From JALZKA01 sp963734015 (lineage in GTDB: Bacteria; Actinomycetota; Thermoleophilia; Solirubrobacterales; 70-9), in contig CAVTFG010000019.1 of assembly GCA_963734015.1 (NCBI GenBank), forward strand, positions 186,001 through 250,000: DNA of 64,000 bases, given 5' to 3'. This document shows, piece after piece, positions 53,358-62,665 of this stretch (the first letter of the stretch is position 1; each line of letters opens with the position of its first letter). Under the pieces are notes generated by a model that ran no database searches, was not told the origin of the DNA, and worked only from the letters and a program-made list of their open reading frames with translations. Position numbers and translations under genes: made by a program.

Positions 53358-54985
53358 CGCCGCTTCGCGACCTGGGGACCTGGCGCGCACTCGAGCGCCA
53401 CCACGAGGAGGTCGGCGACCGCCACCTGCGCGAGCTCTTCGCGGCGGACCCCGACCGGGGCGAGCGGATGGTCGCGGAGGGCGCCGGCCTCCACCTGGAC
53501 TTCTCGAAGAACCGGATCACCGACGAGACGGTGGCGCTGCTCACGGCGCTCGCCGACGAGCGCGGTGTCGCCGAGCGCCGGGGCGCGATGTTCGCCGGGG
53601 AGCGGATCAACGTCTCGGAGGACCGCTCGGTGCTGCACGTCGCGCTGCGGATGCCGCGCGAGCGCTCGCTGATCGTCGACGGCACCGACGTGGTCGCCGA
53701 GGTCCACGAGGTGCTCGACCGCATGCGCGCGTTCACCGAGCGCGTCCGCTCCGGCGACTGGGTTGGGCACACCGGCAAGCCGATCCGGAACGTGATCAAC
53801 ATCGGGATCGGCGGCTCGGACCTGGGGCCGGTGATGGCGTACGAGGCGCTGCGCCACTACTCCCGGCGCGAGATGACGTTCCGCTTCGTCTCCAACGTGG
53901 ACGGCACCGACTTCGCCGAGGCCACGCGCGACCTCGATCCCGCCGAGACGCTCTTCGTGATCTCGTCGAAGACGTTCACGACGCTCGAGACGATGACCAA
54001 CGCTCGAACCGCGCGCGAGTGGGCGCTCGCGGGCCTGGGCGGCGAGGACGAGGCCGTCGCGCGCCACTTCGTGGCGGTCTCCACCAACGCCGAGGAGGTC
54101 GCCGCGTTCGGGATCGACACTCAGAACATGTTCGGCTTCTGGGAGTGGGTGGGCGGCCGCTACTCGATGGATTCGGCGATCGGGCTCTCGACGATGCTCG
54201 CGATCGGCGCCGACCGCTTCGCCGAGCTGCTGGCGGGGTTCCACGCGATGGACGAGCACTTCCGCGAGGCACCGTTCGAGCGCAACCTGCCCGCGCTGAT
54301 GGGCCTGTTCGCCGTCTGGTACTCGGGCTTCTTCGGCGCGCAGACGGTCGGCGTCTTCCCCTACGACCGCTACCTCCTGCGCTTCCCGGCATACCTCCAG
54401 CAGCTGACGATGGAGTCGAACGGCAAGCACGTGACGCTCGACGGTGGCCGGGTCGACTACGAAACGGGCGCGATCTACTGGGGCGAGCCCGGCACCAACG
54501 GCCAGCACTCCTTCTACCAGCTGATCCACCAGGGCACGCGCCTGATCCCGTGCGACTTCATCGGCTTCATGCACTCGCTCAACCCGCTCGGCGAGCACCA
54601 CGACCTGCTCGTGTCGAACGTGTTCGCGCAGGGTGAGGCGCTCGCGTTCGGGAAGACGCCGGACGAGGTCAGGGCCGAGGGCACCGCGGAGGCGGTGGTG
54701 CCGCACCGGGTGATGGAGGGGAACCGCCCGTCGAACACGATCCTCGCCGAGCGCCTGACCCCGCACACGCTCGGCACCCTGGTCGCGCTGTATGAGCACA
54801 GCGTCTTCACCCAGGGCGCCGTCTGGGGCATCGACTCGTTCGACCAATGGGGCGTCGAGCTGGGCAAGGCGCTCGCGAAGGCGATCGTGCCGGAGTTGCA
54901 GGCGCCGGACGAGCCCGAGCTCGCTCACGACAGCTCGACGAACGCGCTGATCCGCCGCTACCGGGCCGCCCGCGCCGATGACTGA
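53354..54985 (+). CDS. pgi: Glucose-6-phosphate isomerase
   Basis: 543 residues, the normal length of the long form. INIGIGGSDLGPVMAYEAL and TLFVISSKTFTTLETMTNARTARE are phosphate-binding; GTNGQHSFYQLIHQGTRLIPCDFI and the C-terminal SFDQWGVELGKALAK are family signatures, the last with the catalytic Lys. ATG overlaps the tal stop as ATGA. Uniting pgi with the pentose phosphate genes allows cycling of fructose-6-phosphate back to glucose-6-phosphate. Confidence 0.95.
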   Translation: MTPLRDLGTWRALERHHEEVGDRHLRELFAADPDRGERMVAEGAGLHLDFSKNRITDETVALLTALADERGVAERRGAMFAGERINVSEDRSVLHVALRMPRERSLIVDGTDVVAEVHEVLDRMRAFTERVRSGDWVGHTGKPIRNVINIGIGGSDLGPVMAYEALRHYSRREMTFRFVSNVDGTDFAEATRDLDPAETLFVISSKTFTTLETMTNARTAREWALAGLGGEDEAVARHFVAVSTNAEEVAAFGIDTQNMFGFWEWVGGRYSMDSAIGLSTMLAIGADRFAELLAGFHAMDEHFREAPFERNLPALMGLFAVWYSGFFGAQTVGVFPYDRYLLRFPAYLQQLTMESNGKHVTLDGGRVDYETGAIYWGEPGTNGQHSFYQLIHQGTRLIPCDFIGFMHSLNPLGEHHDLLVSNVFAQGEALAFGKTPDEVRAEGTAEAVVPHRVMEGNRPSNTILAERLTPHTLGTLVALYEHSVFTQGAVWGIDSFDQWGVELGKALAKAIVPELQAPDEPELAHDSSTNALIRRYRAARADD

Positions 54986-55676
54986 CGCGCCGCGCGCCGT
55001 CCTGTTCGACATCGACGGCACGCTGATCGAGAGCGGCGGGTCGAGCGACCGGGCCTGGCACCGGGCGTTCGCCGACCTGCTCGGCCTCGACGTCGACGTG
55101 GCCGCCCACACGGGGCGCGGCGTGCCCGATCCCGAGGTCGGGCGGCAGGTCTACGTCGCGTACACCGAGCGGGAGCCGGAGCCGGCCGAGCTCGCGCGGG
55201 TGATGGCGAAGCGGCTCGAGTACCTGCCCGAGGAGGTCGAGCGCTCCCCGGGCTACCGCGTGCTCGACGGCGCCGAGGAGCTGCTGCAGCGTCTCGTGGC
55301 GGCAGGCGTCCTGCTGGGCCTGACCACGGGCAACGTGGAGGCGGCCGCTCACATCAAGCTCGCCCGCGGCGGCCTCAACCGCTTCTTCACCTTCGGCGGC
55401 TATGGGTCGGACTCACCCGACCGCGCCGAGCTCACCCGCCGGGCGCTCGAGCGCGCGGCCACCGTCGCCGGCGAGCCGCTCGACCCGGCTGCCACGGTCT
55501 CCGCCGGTGACACCCCACGGGACATCGACGCCGGACACGCTGCCGGCCTGCGCGTCGTCGGCGTGGCGACCGGTGCCTACACGACCGACCAACTCGCAGA
55601 GGCCCGCGCGGACTGGGCGATCGCGTCCCTTCGCGACTGGCCATACGATTCAATCGGAATGGGAGGGAACGCCTGA
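54978..55676 (+). CDS. HAD-family phosphatase
   Basis: 232 residues. VLFDIDGTLIESGG is HAD motif I with two Asp residues, LGLTTGNVEAAAHIKL is motif II and VSAGDTPRDIDAGHAAGL motif IV. The helical cap after motif I is of the phosphoglycolate phosphatase/beta-phosphoglucomutase type. ATG overlaps pgi by eight bases. Within a sugar-phosphate operon it may dephosphorylate or detoxify a sugar phosphate; beta-phosphoglucomutase is a second possibility. Confidence 0.88.
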   Translation: MTDAPRAVLFDIDGTLIESGGSSDRAWHRAFADLLGLDVDVAAHTGRGVPDPEVGRQVYVAYTEREPEPAELARVMAKRLEYLPEEVERSPGYRVLDGAEELLQRLVAAGVLLGLTTGNVEAAAHIKLARGGLNRFFTFGGYGSDSPDRAELTRRALERAATVAGEPLDPAATVSAGDTPRDIDAGHAAGLRVVGVATGAYTTDQLAEARADWAIASLRDWPYDSIGMGGNA

Positions 55677-57565
55677 CCGGGAGACCGCTCGAACCGGAGC
55701 GCCTTGGGCATCTGGGCGAGCCCGGGGACGATTTCCCTCCGATCGCGGACTACGCGTTCCTGTCGGACTGCGAGACCTGCGCCCTGGTCGCGCCGGCGGG
55801 GACCGTGGAGTGGTTCTGCCTGCCCCGGCCGGATTCGCCCAGCGTCTTCGGCGCGATGCTCGACCGCAGCGCCGGCACGTTTCGCCTTGGCCCGGACGAG
55901 TGCGTCGTGCCGAGCCAGCGCCGGTACGTGCCCGGCACATTGGTGCTCGAGACCACCTGGCAGACCCCGGACGGGTGGCTCGTCGTCCAGGACTGCCTCG
56001 TGCTCGATCGATGGCAGGGCGGCCCCCGTTCGGAGCGGTTTCGCCGCGCTCCCGGCGAGTTCGTCGGGGGGCAGTGCCTGCTGCGGACCGTGAACTGCAT
56101 CGAGGGCGACGTCGAGGTGGTCCTGAATTGCCTGCCGGCCTTCGACTACGGACGCGAGAGCGAGGGGTGGACGTACGGCGACGACGACTACGGCACCGTC
56201 ACGGCCGCGCCGCCGTCCGGCCCGGAGCTCCGCTTGACGACGAGCATGCGGCTCGACCTGATGGGGCCGCGGGCCTTCGGACACGTCCACCTGAGCGGCG
56301 GCGAGCGGGCGTTCTGCGCGCTCACCTGGGGCGACGGCACGCCGCCGGCCGACCCGGAGGCTGCGCACGACGTCATGCACGAGACGGAGCATCACTGGCG
56401 GCGCTGGCTGAAGGAGGGCGTCTTCCCCGACCATCCCTGGCGCTCCTACCTGGAGCGGAGCGCGTTGACGCTGAAGGGCCTCAGCCACGCACCCAGCGGC
56501 GCCGTGCTCGCGGCGGCCACCACGTCCCTGCCGGAGGCGCCCGGGGGCGCGCGCAATTGGGACTACCGCTACACCTGGGTCCGCGACTCGGCGTTCATGC
56601 TCTGGGGCCTGTTCACGCTCGGCTTCGACTGGGAGGCGTACGAGTACTACGCCTTCCTGATCGAGGAGACGACCCAATCCGAGTTGCAGATCATGTACGG
56701 GATCGGCGGCGAGCGCGAGCTCACCGAGTCGACCCTCGACCACCTGCACGGCTACGGCGGGGCGCAACCGGTGCGGATCGGGAACGGGGCGTACGACCAG
56801 CGCCAGCACGACGTGTGGGGCATGCTCGTCGAATCGCTAGCGATCCACGCGGGAAAGGGACTGACCAAGGAGCTCTCGAGCGCCTCGTGGAGCTGGATCG
56901 AGGCCCTCGTCGAGGGTGCGATCCGGAACTGGAAGGAACCCGACCGCGGAATCTGGGAGGTGCGGGGCGAGCCGCAGCACTTCACGGCCTCGAAGGCGAT
57001 GTGCTGGGTCGCCCTCGACCGCGGCGTCCGGCTCGCGAAGGAGCGCGGGGACGAGACCCGAGCCGCCCAGTGGCAGGCGGTCGCGGACGAGATCCATGCG
57101 GACGTGTGCGAGCACGGGGTCGACGAGCGCGGGGTGTTCAGCCAGACCTACGACGGCGACACCCTGGACGCCTCCCTCCTCCTCCTGCCGATCATGGGCT
57201 TCCTGCCGCCCGACGACGAACGGATCCGCAAGACCGTCCTCGCGATCGCCGACGAGCTGACCGAGCACGGCCTGGTCCTCCGCTACAAGACCGAGCACAC
57301 CGACGACGGGCTCGGGGGCAAGGAGGGGACGTTCACGATCTGCTCCTTCTGGCTCGTGCTGGCCCTGACGCTGATCGGCGAGCTCGATCGCGCAAGGTCA
57401 CTCTGCGAGCGCCTGCTCTCGCTCGCGAGCCCGCTCCAGCTCTACGCGGAGGAGCTCGATTCCGAGAGCGGCCGACACCTCGGGAACTTCCCCCAGGCGT
57501 TCACCCATCTTTCGTTGATCACCGCGGTCGCCGGCCTGATCCGGGCCGAGGAAGGGGATGTATGA
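55673..57565 (+). CDS. Glycoside hydrolase family 15 protein with likely CTG start
   Basis: 630 residues from CTG 55673. The N-terminal IADYAFLSDCETCALVAPAG is the beginning of GH15 glucoamylase/trehalase-like proteins and lies upstream of the first ATG/GTG/TTG in frame (GTG 55805). CTG overlaps the HAD stop as CTGA and follows GGGAGGG by five bases. ARNWDYRYTWVRDSAFMLW and the C-terminal GTFTICSFWLVLALTLIGELDRA belong to the (alpha/alpha)6 barrel. It would release glucose from trehalose or alpha-glucans, supplying the kinase encoded next. Confidence 0.88.
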   Translation: MTGRPLEPERLGHLGEPGDDFPPIADYAFLSDCETCALVAPAGTVEWFCLPRPDSPSVFGAMLDRSAGTFRLGPDECVVPSQRRYVPGTLVLETTWQTPDGWLVVQDCLVLDRWQGGPRSERFRRAPGEFVGGQCLLRTVNCIEGDVEVVLNCLPAFDYGRESEGWTYGDDDYGTVTAAPPSGPELRLTTSMRLDLMGPRAFGHVHLSGGERAFCALTWGDGTPPADPEAAHDVMHETEHHWRRWLKEGVFPDHPWRSYLERSALTLKGLSHAPSGAVLAAATTSLPEAPGGARNWDYRYTWVRDSAFMLWGLFTLGFDWEAYEYYAFLIEETTQSELQIMYGIGGERELTESTLDHLHGYGGAQPVRIGNGAYDQRQHDVWGMLVESLAIHAGKGLTKELSSASWSWIEALVEGAIRNWKEPDRGIWEVRGEPQHFTASKAMCWVALDRGVRLAKERGDETRAAQWQAVADEIHADVCEHGVDERGVFSQTYDGDTLDASLLLLPIMGFLPPDDERIRKTVLAIADELTEHGLVLRYKTEHTDDGLGGKEGTFTICSFWLVLALTLIGELDRARSLCERLLSLASPLQLYAEELDSESGRHLGNFPQAFTHLSLITAVAGLIRAEEGDV

Positions 57566-58526
57566 CAGCTCGTGGAGGAGTCGACCTCGGCGGCACCAAG
57601 ATCCAGACGGTCGTCGTGGACGAGGCCCACAAGGTGCTCGGCGAGCGCGCGCGGCCCGACCCCGCGCGAGGGCGGGCCCGAGGAGGTCGCCGCGGCCATC
57701 GTCGGAGGTGATGCGCGAGGCAGCCGGGGCCGCGGGCATTGAGCCCGGTGATTTGACCGGCATCGGGGTGGGCTCGCCGGGCCTCGCCGACGAGAAGACC
57801 GGCGTCGTCCGCGAAGCGCGGAACCTGCCCGGGTGGGAAGGCGAGTTCGCGCTCGGCGCTGCGCTGACCGATGCGCTGGGGCCGCCCGTGAAGGTGGGCA
57901 ACGACGTCCAGGTCGCGACCGACGCCGAGTTCAGCCTCGGAGCCGCCAAGGAGTACGACTCCCTGCTCGGCGTCTTCTGGGGGACCGGCGTGGGCGGCGG
58001 GCTGGTGCTCGACGGGAAGCCCTGGCTCGGGCGCGGCTCCGCCGCCGAGATCGGGCACGTGGTCGTGAAGATCGACGGCGCCAAATGCCCGTGCGGCCGC
58101 CGGGGCTGCATGGAGGCCTACGCCGGGCGCAAGGCGATGGAGGAGAAGGCGCGTGAGGAGCACGAGAAGGGCACGAAGACTGACCTCTTCAAGCTCATGA
58201 AGAAGCACGAGCACGACCGGCTCACCAGCGGGATCTGGGAGCGGGCGCTGGAGCACGGCGACAAGCTTGCGGAGGAGCTGATGGAGCGCGCGATCGTGGC
58301 TCTCGGCGCGGGGGTCGCCTCCGCCGTGAACCTGATCGACCCCGAGGCGGTGATCATCGGCGGTGGGATGGGCGTCCGCTTCGGCGAGCCCGGCGTCGAG
58401 CGGATCCGCGCCGCGATGATGCCCCATCTGTTCAACGACGAGGAGCCGCCCGCGATCCGGGTGGCGTCGCTGGGGGACCTGGGGGGCGCAATCGGGGCGA
58501 GCCTGCTGGTCGCGCACTCGGGCTGA
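57562..58526 (+). CDS. ROK-family glucokinase-type kinase, two apparent frameshifts
   Basis: GVDLGGTKIQTVVVDEAHKVL is the phosphate loop and GVFWGTGVGGGLVLDGKPWLG and EIGHVVVKIDGAKCPCGRRG (zinc site H and Cys residues) are ROK hallmarks. Extra G residues at about 57658 and about 57707 place 16 codons out of frame; removing both yields RPTPREGGPEEVAAAIVGVM and a 320-residue protein. ATG 57562 overlaps the GH15 stop as ATGA. It probably phosphorylates the glucose released by the GH15 enzyme. Confidence 0.87.
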
Positions 58527-58557
58527 CCGGACCGTTAGCCACCCCGAGCCGCGGGTA

Positions 58558-58587
58558 CCCTCGGGTCGTTAGGAGACGACCCGAGGG
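58558..58587 (+). promoter_or_regulatory. 12-bp hairpin just before the permuted ATP-grasp gene
   Basis: CCCTCGGGTCGT (58558-58569) pairs perfectly with ACGACCCGAGGG (58576-58587) around TAGGAG. The hairpin starts 32 bases after the ROK stop and ends four bases before ATG 58592. No U-run follows. The GAGGG of the right arm is the only purine-rich ribosome site for the gene, so it would be hidden in the stem. It may terminate the operon, regulate translation, or both. Confidence 0.55.
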
Positions 58588-58591
58588 CGAC

Positions 58592-60040
58592 ATGGACGAA
58601 ACCCAACCACCGGCGCAGCCGGCGAGCCTGAGGGAGCCGCCTCCCTACGAGCCGCCCGCAGGGACCGTTGACGAAACGGCGGTGGCGCCGCCCGAGGTGC
58701 GGCGGCTCTATGAGGCGTTGCTCGAGACAATCACCGCGCGTGGCGCGACAGAGGTCCGCGACCGGATCCAGTCCGAGATGGGCAAGGAGGGCGTCTGCTT
58801 TCGCAACGAGCACGGGCGCAAGCCGTTTCGGGTCGACCCGGTGCCGCGGCTGATCGACGCGGGCGAATGGGACCGGCTCGAGCGGGGCCTCGCGCAGCGC
58901 GCGACGGCGCTCGACGCGTTCATCCGCGACGCCTACTCGGACGCGCGGATCGTCGCCGAGGGCATCCTGCCGGAACGCGTGTTGACCGAATCCGACCTCT
59001 TCGACGAGCAGCTGCGCGGAATCGAGGTTCCCGGTGGCGCCTACGTGTTCGTCTACGGACCCGATCTCGTCCGCGACGAGAAGGGCGAGCTGTTCGTGCT
59101 CGAGGACAACCTGCGCACGCCGTCCGGGATCTCGTACCTGCTTGCGATTCGCGACGCGCTCAGCGCCGAGCTGGGAGACGAGCTCACCGGCGTGCGCAGG
59201 CTCGATCCAGAGCTGGAAGGGCTCGCCGACGCGCTGCGGCTGGCCGCGCCCGAAGGCACCGGCGAGCCCGAGGTCGCGGTCCTGACCGACGGCCCGGAGA
59301 GCCCCGCGTTCTACGAGCACTGCGAGGCGGCGCGCCGGCTGGACGTCCCGCTCGTCACCCTCGACGATCTCGACGTGGTCGGAGAGGAGCTGATCCGTTT
59401 GGATCAGGACGGAGGCCGGTATCGGATCGATGTGATCTACAGGCGCACCGACGAGGCGGGCTTCACCGCGGCCGACGGCGGCCTCACGGACGTGGGGGAG
59501 AAGCTGCGCGTGCCGATCGAGGCGGGCAGGCTCGGGGTCGCGAACGCGTTCGGCGCGGGGATCGGCGACGACAAGCTCACCCACGCCTACGTCGAGGAGA
59601 TGATTCGCCATTACCTCAGCGAGGAGCCGCTCCTGCGGTCGGTCCGGACGCTCGACCTCGGGAACGAGCGGCACCGCGCCGAAGCGCTCGACCGTGCGGA
59701 CGAGCTCGTGTTCAAGGTGCGACAGCGCGCCGGCGGACGCGGGGTCGTGGTCGAGCCCGAGGACGAGGAGGGGCCGGGACTGGAGCGGATTCGTGACGCC
59801 GTCGCCGAGCGCCCAGAGGACTACGTCGCGCAGGAGCGGGTGTCGCTCTCCACGCACCCAACTGTCGCCGACGGCGGCTTCGAGCCGCGCCGGGTCGACC
59901 TGAGGCCGTTCATCCTGCGGACGCCGGACGGGTGGCAGGGCATTCCGGGCGGGCTGACGCGATTCGCGCCGACCCGCGATTCTTTGGTGGTGAACAGCAC
60001 CCAGGGTGGCGGAGGCAAGGACAGCTGGGTCCTCGCGTGA
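58592..60040 (+). CDS. Circularly permuted ATP-grasp protein
   Basis: 482 residues. VCFRNEHGRKPFRVDPVPRLI, VYGPDLVRDEKGELFVLEDNLRTPSGISYLL and DLRPFILRTPDGWQGIPGGLTRFA match the circularly permuted ATP-grasp type 2 family (DUF404/DUF407). Related proteins pair with an alpha-E domain protein and a glutamine amidotransferase; here an amidotransferase follows 11 bases on, supporting a peptide- or amide-related task. Function is unproven. Confidence 0.88.
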   Translation: MDETQPPAQPASLREPPPYEPPAGTVDETAVAPPEVRRLYEALLETITARGATEVRDRIQSEMGKEGVCFRNEHGRKPFRVDPVPRLIDAGEWDRLERGLAQRATALDAFIRDAYSDARIVAEGILPERVLTESDLFDEQLRGIEVPGGAYVFVYGPDLVRDEKGELFVLEDNLRTPSGISYLLAIRDALSAELGDELTGVRRLDPELEGLADALRLAAPEGTGEPEVAVLTDGPESPAFYEHCEAARRLDVPLVTLDDLDVVGEELIRLDQDGGRYRIDVIYRRTDEAGFTAADGGLTDVGEKLRVPIEAGRLGVANAFGAGIGDDKLTHAYVEEMIRHYLSEEPLLRSVRTLDLGNERHRAEALDRADELVFKVRQRAGGRGVVVEPEDEEGPGLERIRDAVAERPEDYVAQERVSLSTHPTVADGGFEPRRVDLRPFILRTPDGWQGIPGGLTRFAPTRDSLVVNSTQGGGGKDSWVLA

Positions 60041-60051
60041 GTGGGCGAGGC

Positions 60052-60830
60052 GTGAGCGCAGGCGGCAACCCGCCGCTGATCGGCCTGACCACCTCCGAGA
60101 TCCGGACGGCGCGCACCCTGCGGCCGACCCCGCACGGCGAGCCGACGCCGCACGAGTTCGCTCTCGCGATCCCCTACGTGCGCGCGGTCGAGCTGGCCGG
60201 CGGGCTGCCGGTGATCGTGCCGCCGCTCGGCGGTGTCGCGCTCGAGCCGCTCCTCGACAGCCTCCACGGACTGTGCGTCCCCGGCGGGCCTGACCTGGAT
60301 CCGAGGACGTACGGTGAGAAGGCCCACGCCGAGCTCGGTCCGTTCGACCTGGACGTGGATCGCTTCGAGCTCGCGATGGTGCGCGCCGCCGACGAGCGCG
60401 AGCTCCCGATCTTCGGGATCTGCCGTGGCGCCGAGGTGCTGAACGTCGCCCGCGGCGGCTCGCTGATCCAGCACCTTCCGGATCTCGCGACCAAGCTGCC
60501 CCACCGGCAGAATACGCCGGGCACCGAGACCTCGCACCCGTCGCGTTGGTCGCCGACAGCCTCCTCGGAGAGATCACCGGGGCGACCGAGCTCCAGGTGA
60601 ACTCGTTCCACCACCAGGGGATCGGGCGGCTCGGGCGTGACCTCCGCCCGGTCGCCGCGGCGCCCGACGACACGATCGAGGCGCTCGAGGCGACCGACCG
60701 GCGCTTCTGCCTCGGCGTGCAGTGGCACGCCGAGACGCTGGTCCACATGGAGCCGCAGATCGCCCTGTTCGGCGCCTTCGTGGAGGCCGCTGCGGGTGCG
60801 GGCGAGCTCGCGGCGCGCCGGGTCGCCTGA
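60052..60830 (+). CDS. Class I glutamine amidotransferase (peptidase C26), apparent frameshift
   Basis: GTG 60052 opens PPLIGLTTSEIRTARTLR. Cys124 in PIFGICRGAEVLNVARGG is the nucleophile and GVQWHAE the catalytic His-Glu. One base is missing at about 60538 (CACCCGTC for CACCCCGTC); restoring it joins SHPVALVADSLLGEITGATE into a 259-residue protein. The family includes gamma-glutamyl-GABA hydrolase (PuuD). It probably works with the adjacent ATP-grasp protein, one making and one breaking gamma-glutamyl or similar amide bonds. Confidence 0.87.
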
Positions 60831-60853
60831 AGCGGTTTCGTATCTTCGTAGGC

Positions 60854-62665
60854 GTGACCACCGCAGCCGAAGCCCCCGACCAGGCCCTCGCCGAAGCGCG
60901 CTGGAACCTCGACCCGCTCGTCGACGGCGCCGGCGCCGAGGGCACGCTGGCCCTCCTCGACGAGGCGCGCGAGCGGGCCCAGGCGTTCTCCGAGGCCAAT
61001 CGCGGCAAGGTCGACGAGCTGGACGTCGACGGCCTCGTGGCCGCGATGCGCGAGCTCGAGCAGATCTTCGAGCGGGTGGGCAGGGCCGGCGGCTATGCGT
61101 CCCTCTGGTTCACCGTCGACACGCGCGACCCCGAGCGCGGCGCCCTGCTCCAGCAGGTCCGCGAGCGCGGGGCGGAGATCGAGACCTCGCTCCTCTTCTT
61201 CGAGCTCGAGTGGAACGAGCTGGACGACGAGCGGGCCGAGGAGCTGCTCGCGGCCGACGAGATCGAGTTCTGCCGCCATTACCTGCGCACGGCACGCCGC
61301 TATCGCCCGCACCAGCTGACCGAGCCGGAGGAGAGGGTGCTGACCGAGACGGACGTCACCGGGCCCTCCGCGTTCCAGCGCCTGTTCACGGAGCAGACCT
61401 CGGCGCTGATGGTCGAGTTGCCGGACGCCGACGAGCCGATGCCGCTGATGGAGGCCCTGAGCAAGCTCCAGGACCCGGACCGCGAGCTCCGCGAGGCGAC
61501 GGCCGCGGCGGTGACGGAGTCGCTCGAGCCGGACCTGCGAACCCGGGCGTTCATCTTCAACACGCTGCTCCAGGACAAGTCGACCAAGGATCGCCTCCGC
61601 TCGTACGAGCACTGGCTCGCGTCGCGGAACCTGGCGAACGAGGCGTCCGACGAATCGGTCGAGGCGCTGATCGACGCGGTCGTGCAGAGCTATGAGCTCG
61701 CTCGCCGCTGGTACCGGCTGAAGGCGAAGCTCCTCGGGGTCGACCGGCTCGCGCACTACGACCGGATGGCGCCGGTGACCGATGACCCGCGGCACATCCC
61801 CTACACCGAGGCCCGCGAGCTGGTGCTCGACTGCTACCGCGGCTTCTCGCCCGAGCTCGGCGACGCGGCCGAGGGGTTCTTCGCCGGCGACTACATCGAC
61901 GCCCCGCCGGAGCCGGGCAAGCGCGGGGGCGCGTTCTGCGCGTACATCGTCCCATCGGTCCACCCGTACGTGATGCTCAATTACACGTCCCGCTCGAACG
62001 ACGTGCTGATCATGGCCCACGAACTGGGGCACGGCGTCCACGCCCACCTCGCCCGCGACCAGGGCCTGTTCCAGTTCTCGACCCCGCTCACCCTGGCCGA
62101 GACCGCGTCGATCTTCGGCGAGACGATCGTGCTCGAGCGGCTGCTCGCCGACGCGCCCGACGCCGCCGCCCGGCTCTCGCTCTTGGCCGAGTCGCTCGAC
62201 GGCGCCGTCGCGGCGGTGTTCCGCCAGATCGCGATGAACCGCTTCGAGGATCGGATCCACGAGCGGCGCCGGACGGCGGGTGAGCTCGCGGTCGACGACT
62301 TCGCGAGCGAATGGCTCGACACCCAGAAGGACCTCCTCGGCGACTCGGTCGAGGTCACGGACGACTACGGGTCCTGGTGGTCGTACGTGCCGCACTTCGT
62401 CGACACGCCCGGCTACGTCTACGCCTACGCGTACGGGCACCTGCTGGCGCTGTCGGTGTACCGGAAGTACAAGGAGCGCGGTGACGAGTTCGTCCCGTCC
62501 TACCTCGAGTTGCTGCGCGCCGGCGGCTCGCGCTCGCCTGAGGACCTCGGCGCGATCGTCGACGTCGACCTCACCGACCCGGGCTTCTGGCAGTCGGGCC
62601 TCGACCTGATCGCCGAGCAGCTGGACGCCGCCGAAGCCGCGGCCTCCGAGGCGGGCCGGCTCTAG
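60854..62665 (+). CDS. M3-family oligoendopeptidase
   Basis: 603 residues from GTG 60854. The zinc motif HELGHGVHAH (His389, Glu390, His393) and the downstream glutamate segment LAETASIFGE define an M3 oligopeptidase F-type enzyme. Long helical N-terminal and C-terminal regions form the closed clam shape. It degrades short peptides in the cytoplasm. TATCTT at 60841-60846 lies seven bases before GTG, possibly a leaderless promoter. Its stop shares CTAG with the convergent gene. Confidence 0.9.
   Translation: MTTAAEAPDQALAEARWNLDPLVDGAGAEGTLALLDEARERAQAFSEANRGKVDELDVDGLVAAMRELEQIFERVGRAGGYASLWFTVDTRDPERGALLQQVRERGAEIETSLLFFELEWNELDDERAEELLAADEIEFCRHYLRTARRYRPHQLTEPEERVLTETDVTGPSAFQRLFTEQTSALMVELPDADEPMPLMEALSKLQDPDRELREATAAAVTESLEPDLRTRAFIFNTLLQDKSTKDRLRSYEHWLASRNLANEASDESVEALIDAVVQSYELARRWYRLKAKLLGVDRLAHYDRMAPVTDDPRHIPYTEARELVLDCYRGFSPELGDAAEGFFAGDYIDAPPEPGKRGGAFCAYIVPSVHPYVMLNYTSRSNDVLIMAHELGHGVHAHLARDQGLFQFSTPLTLAETASIFGETIVLERLLADAPDAAARLSLLAESLDGAVAAVFRQIAMNRFEDRIHERRRTAGELAVDDFASEWLDTQKDLLGDSVEVTDDYGSWWSYVPHFVDTPGYVYAYAYGHLLALSVYRKYKERGDEFVPSYLELLRAGGSRSPEDLGAIVDVDLTDPGFWQSGLDLIAEQLDAAEAAASEAGRL

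Noticed and set aside
58535..62440. Very long leftward reading frame (about 1,300 codons) opposite four recognised genes
   Set aside because: Its translation is Arg/Val/Asp-rich without any domain, and it lies exactly opposite well-supported rightward genes. Long antisense frames are expected at this GC content.
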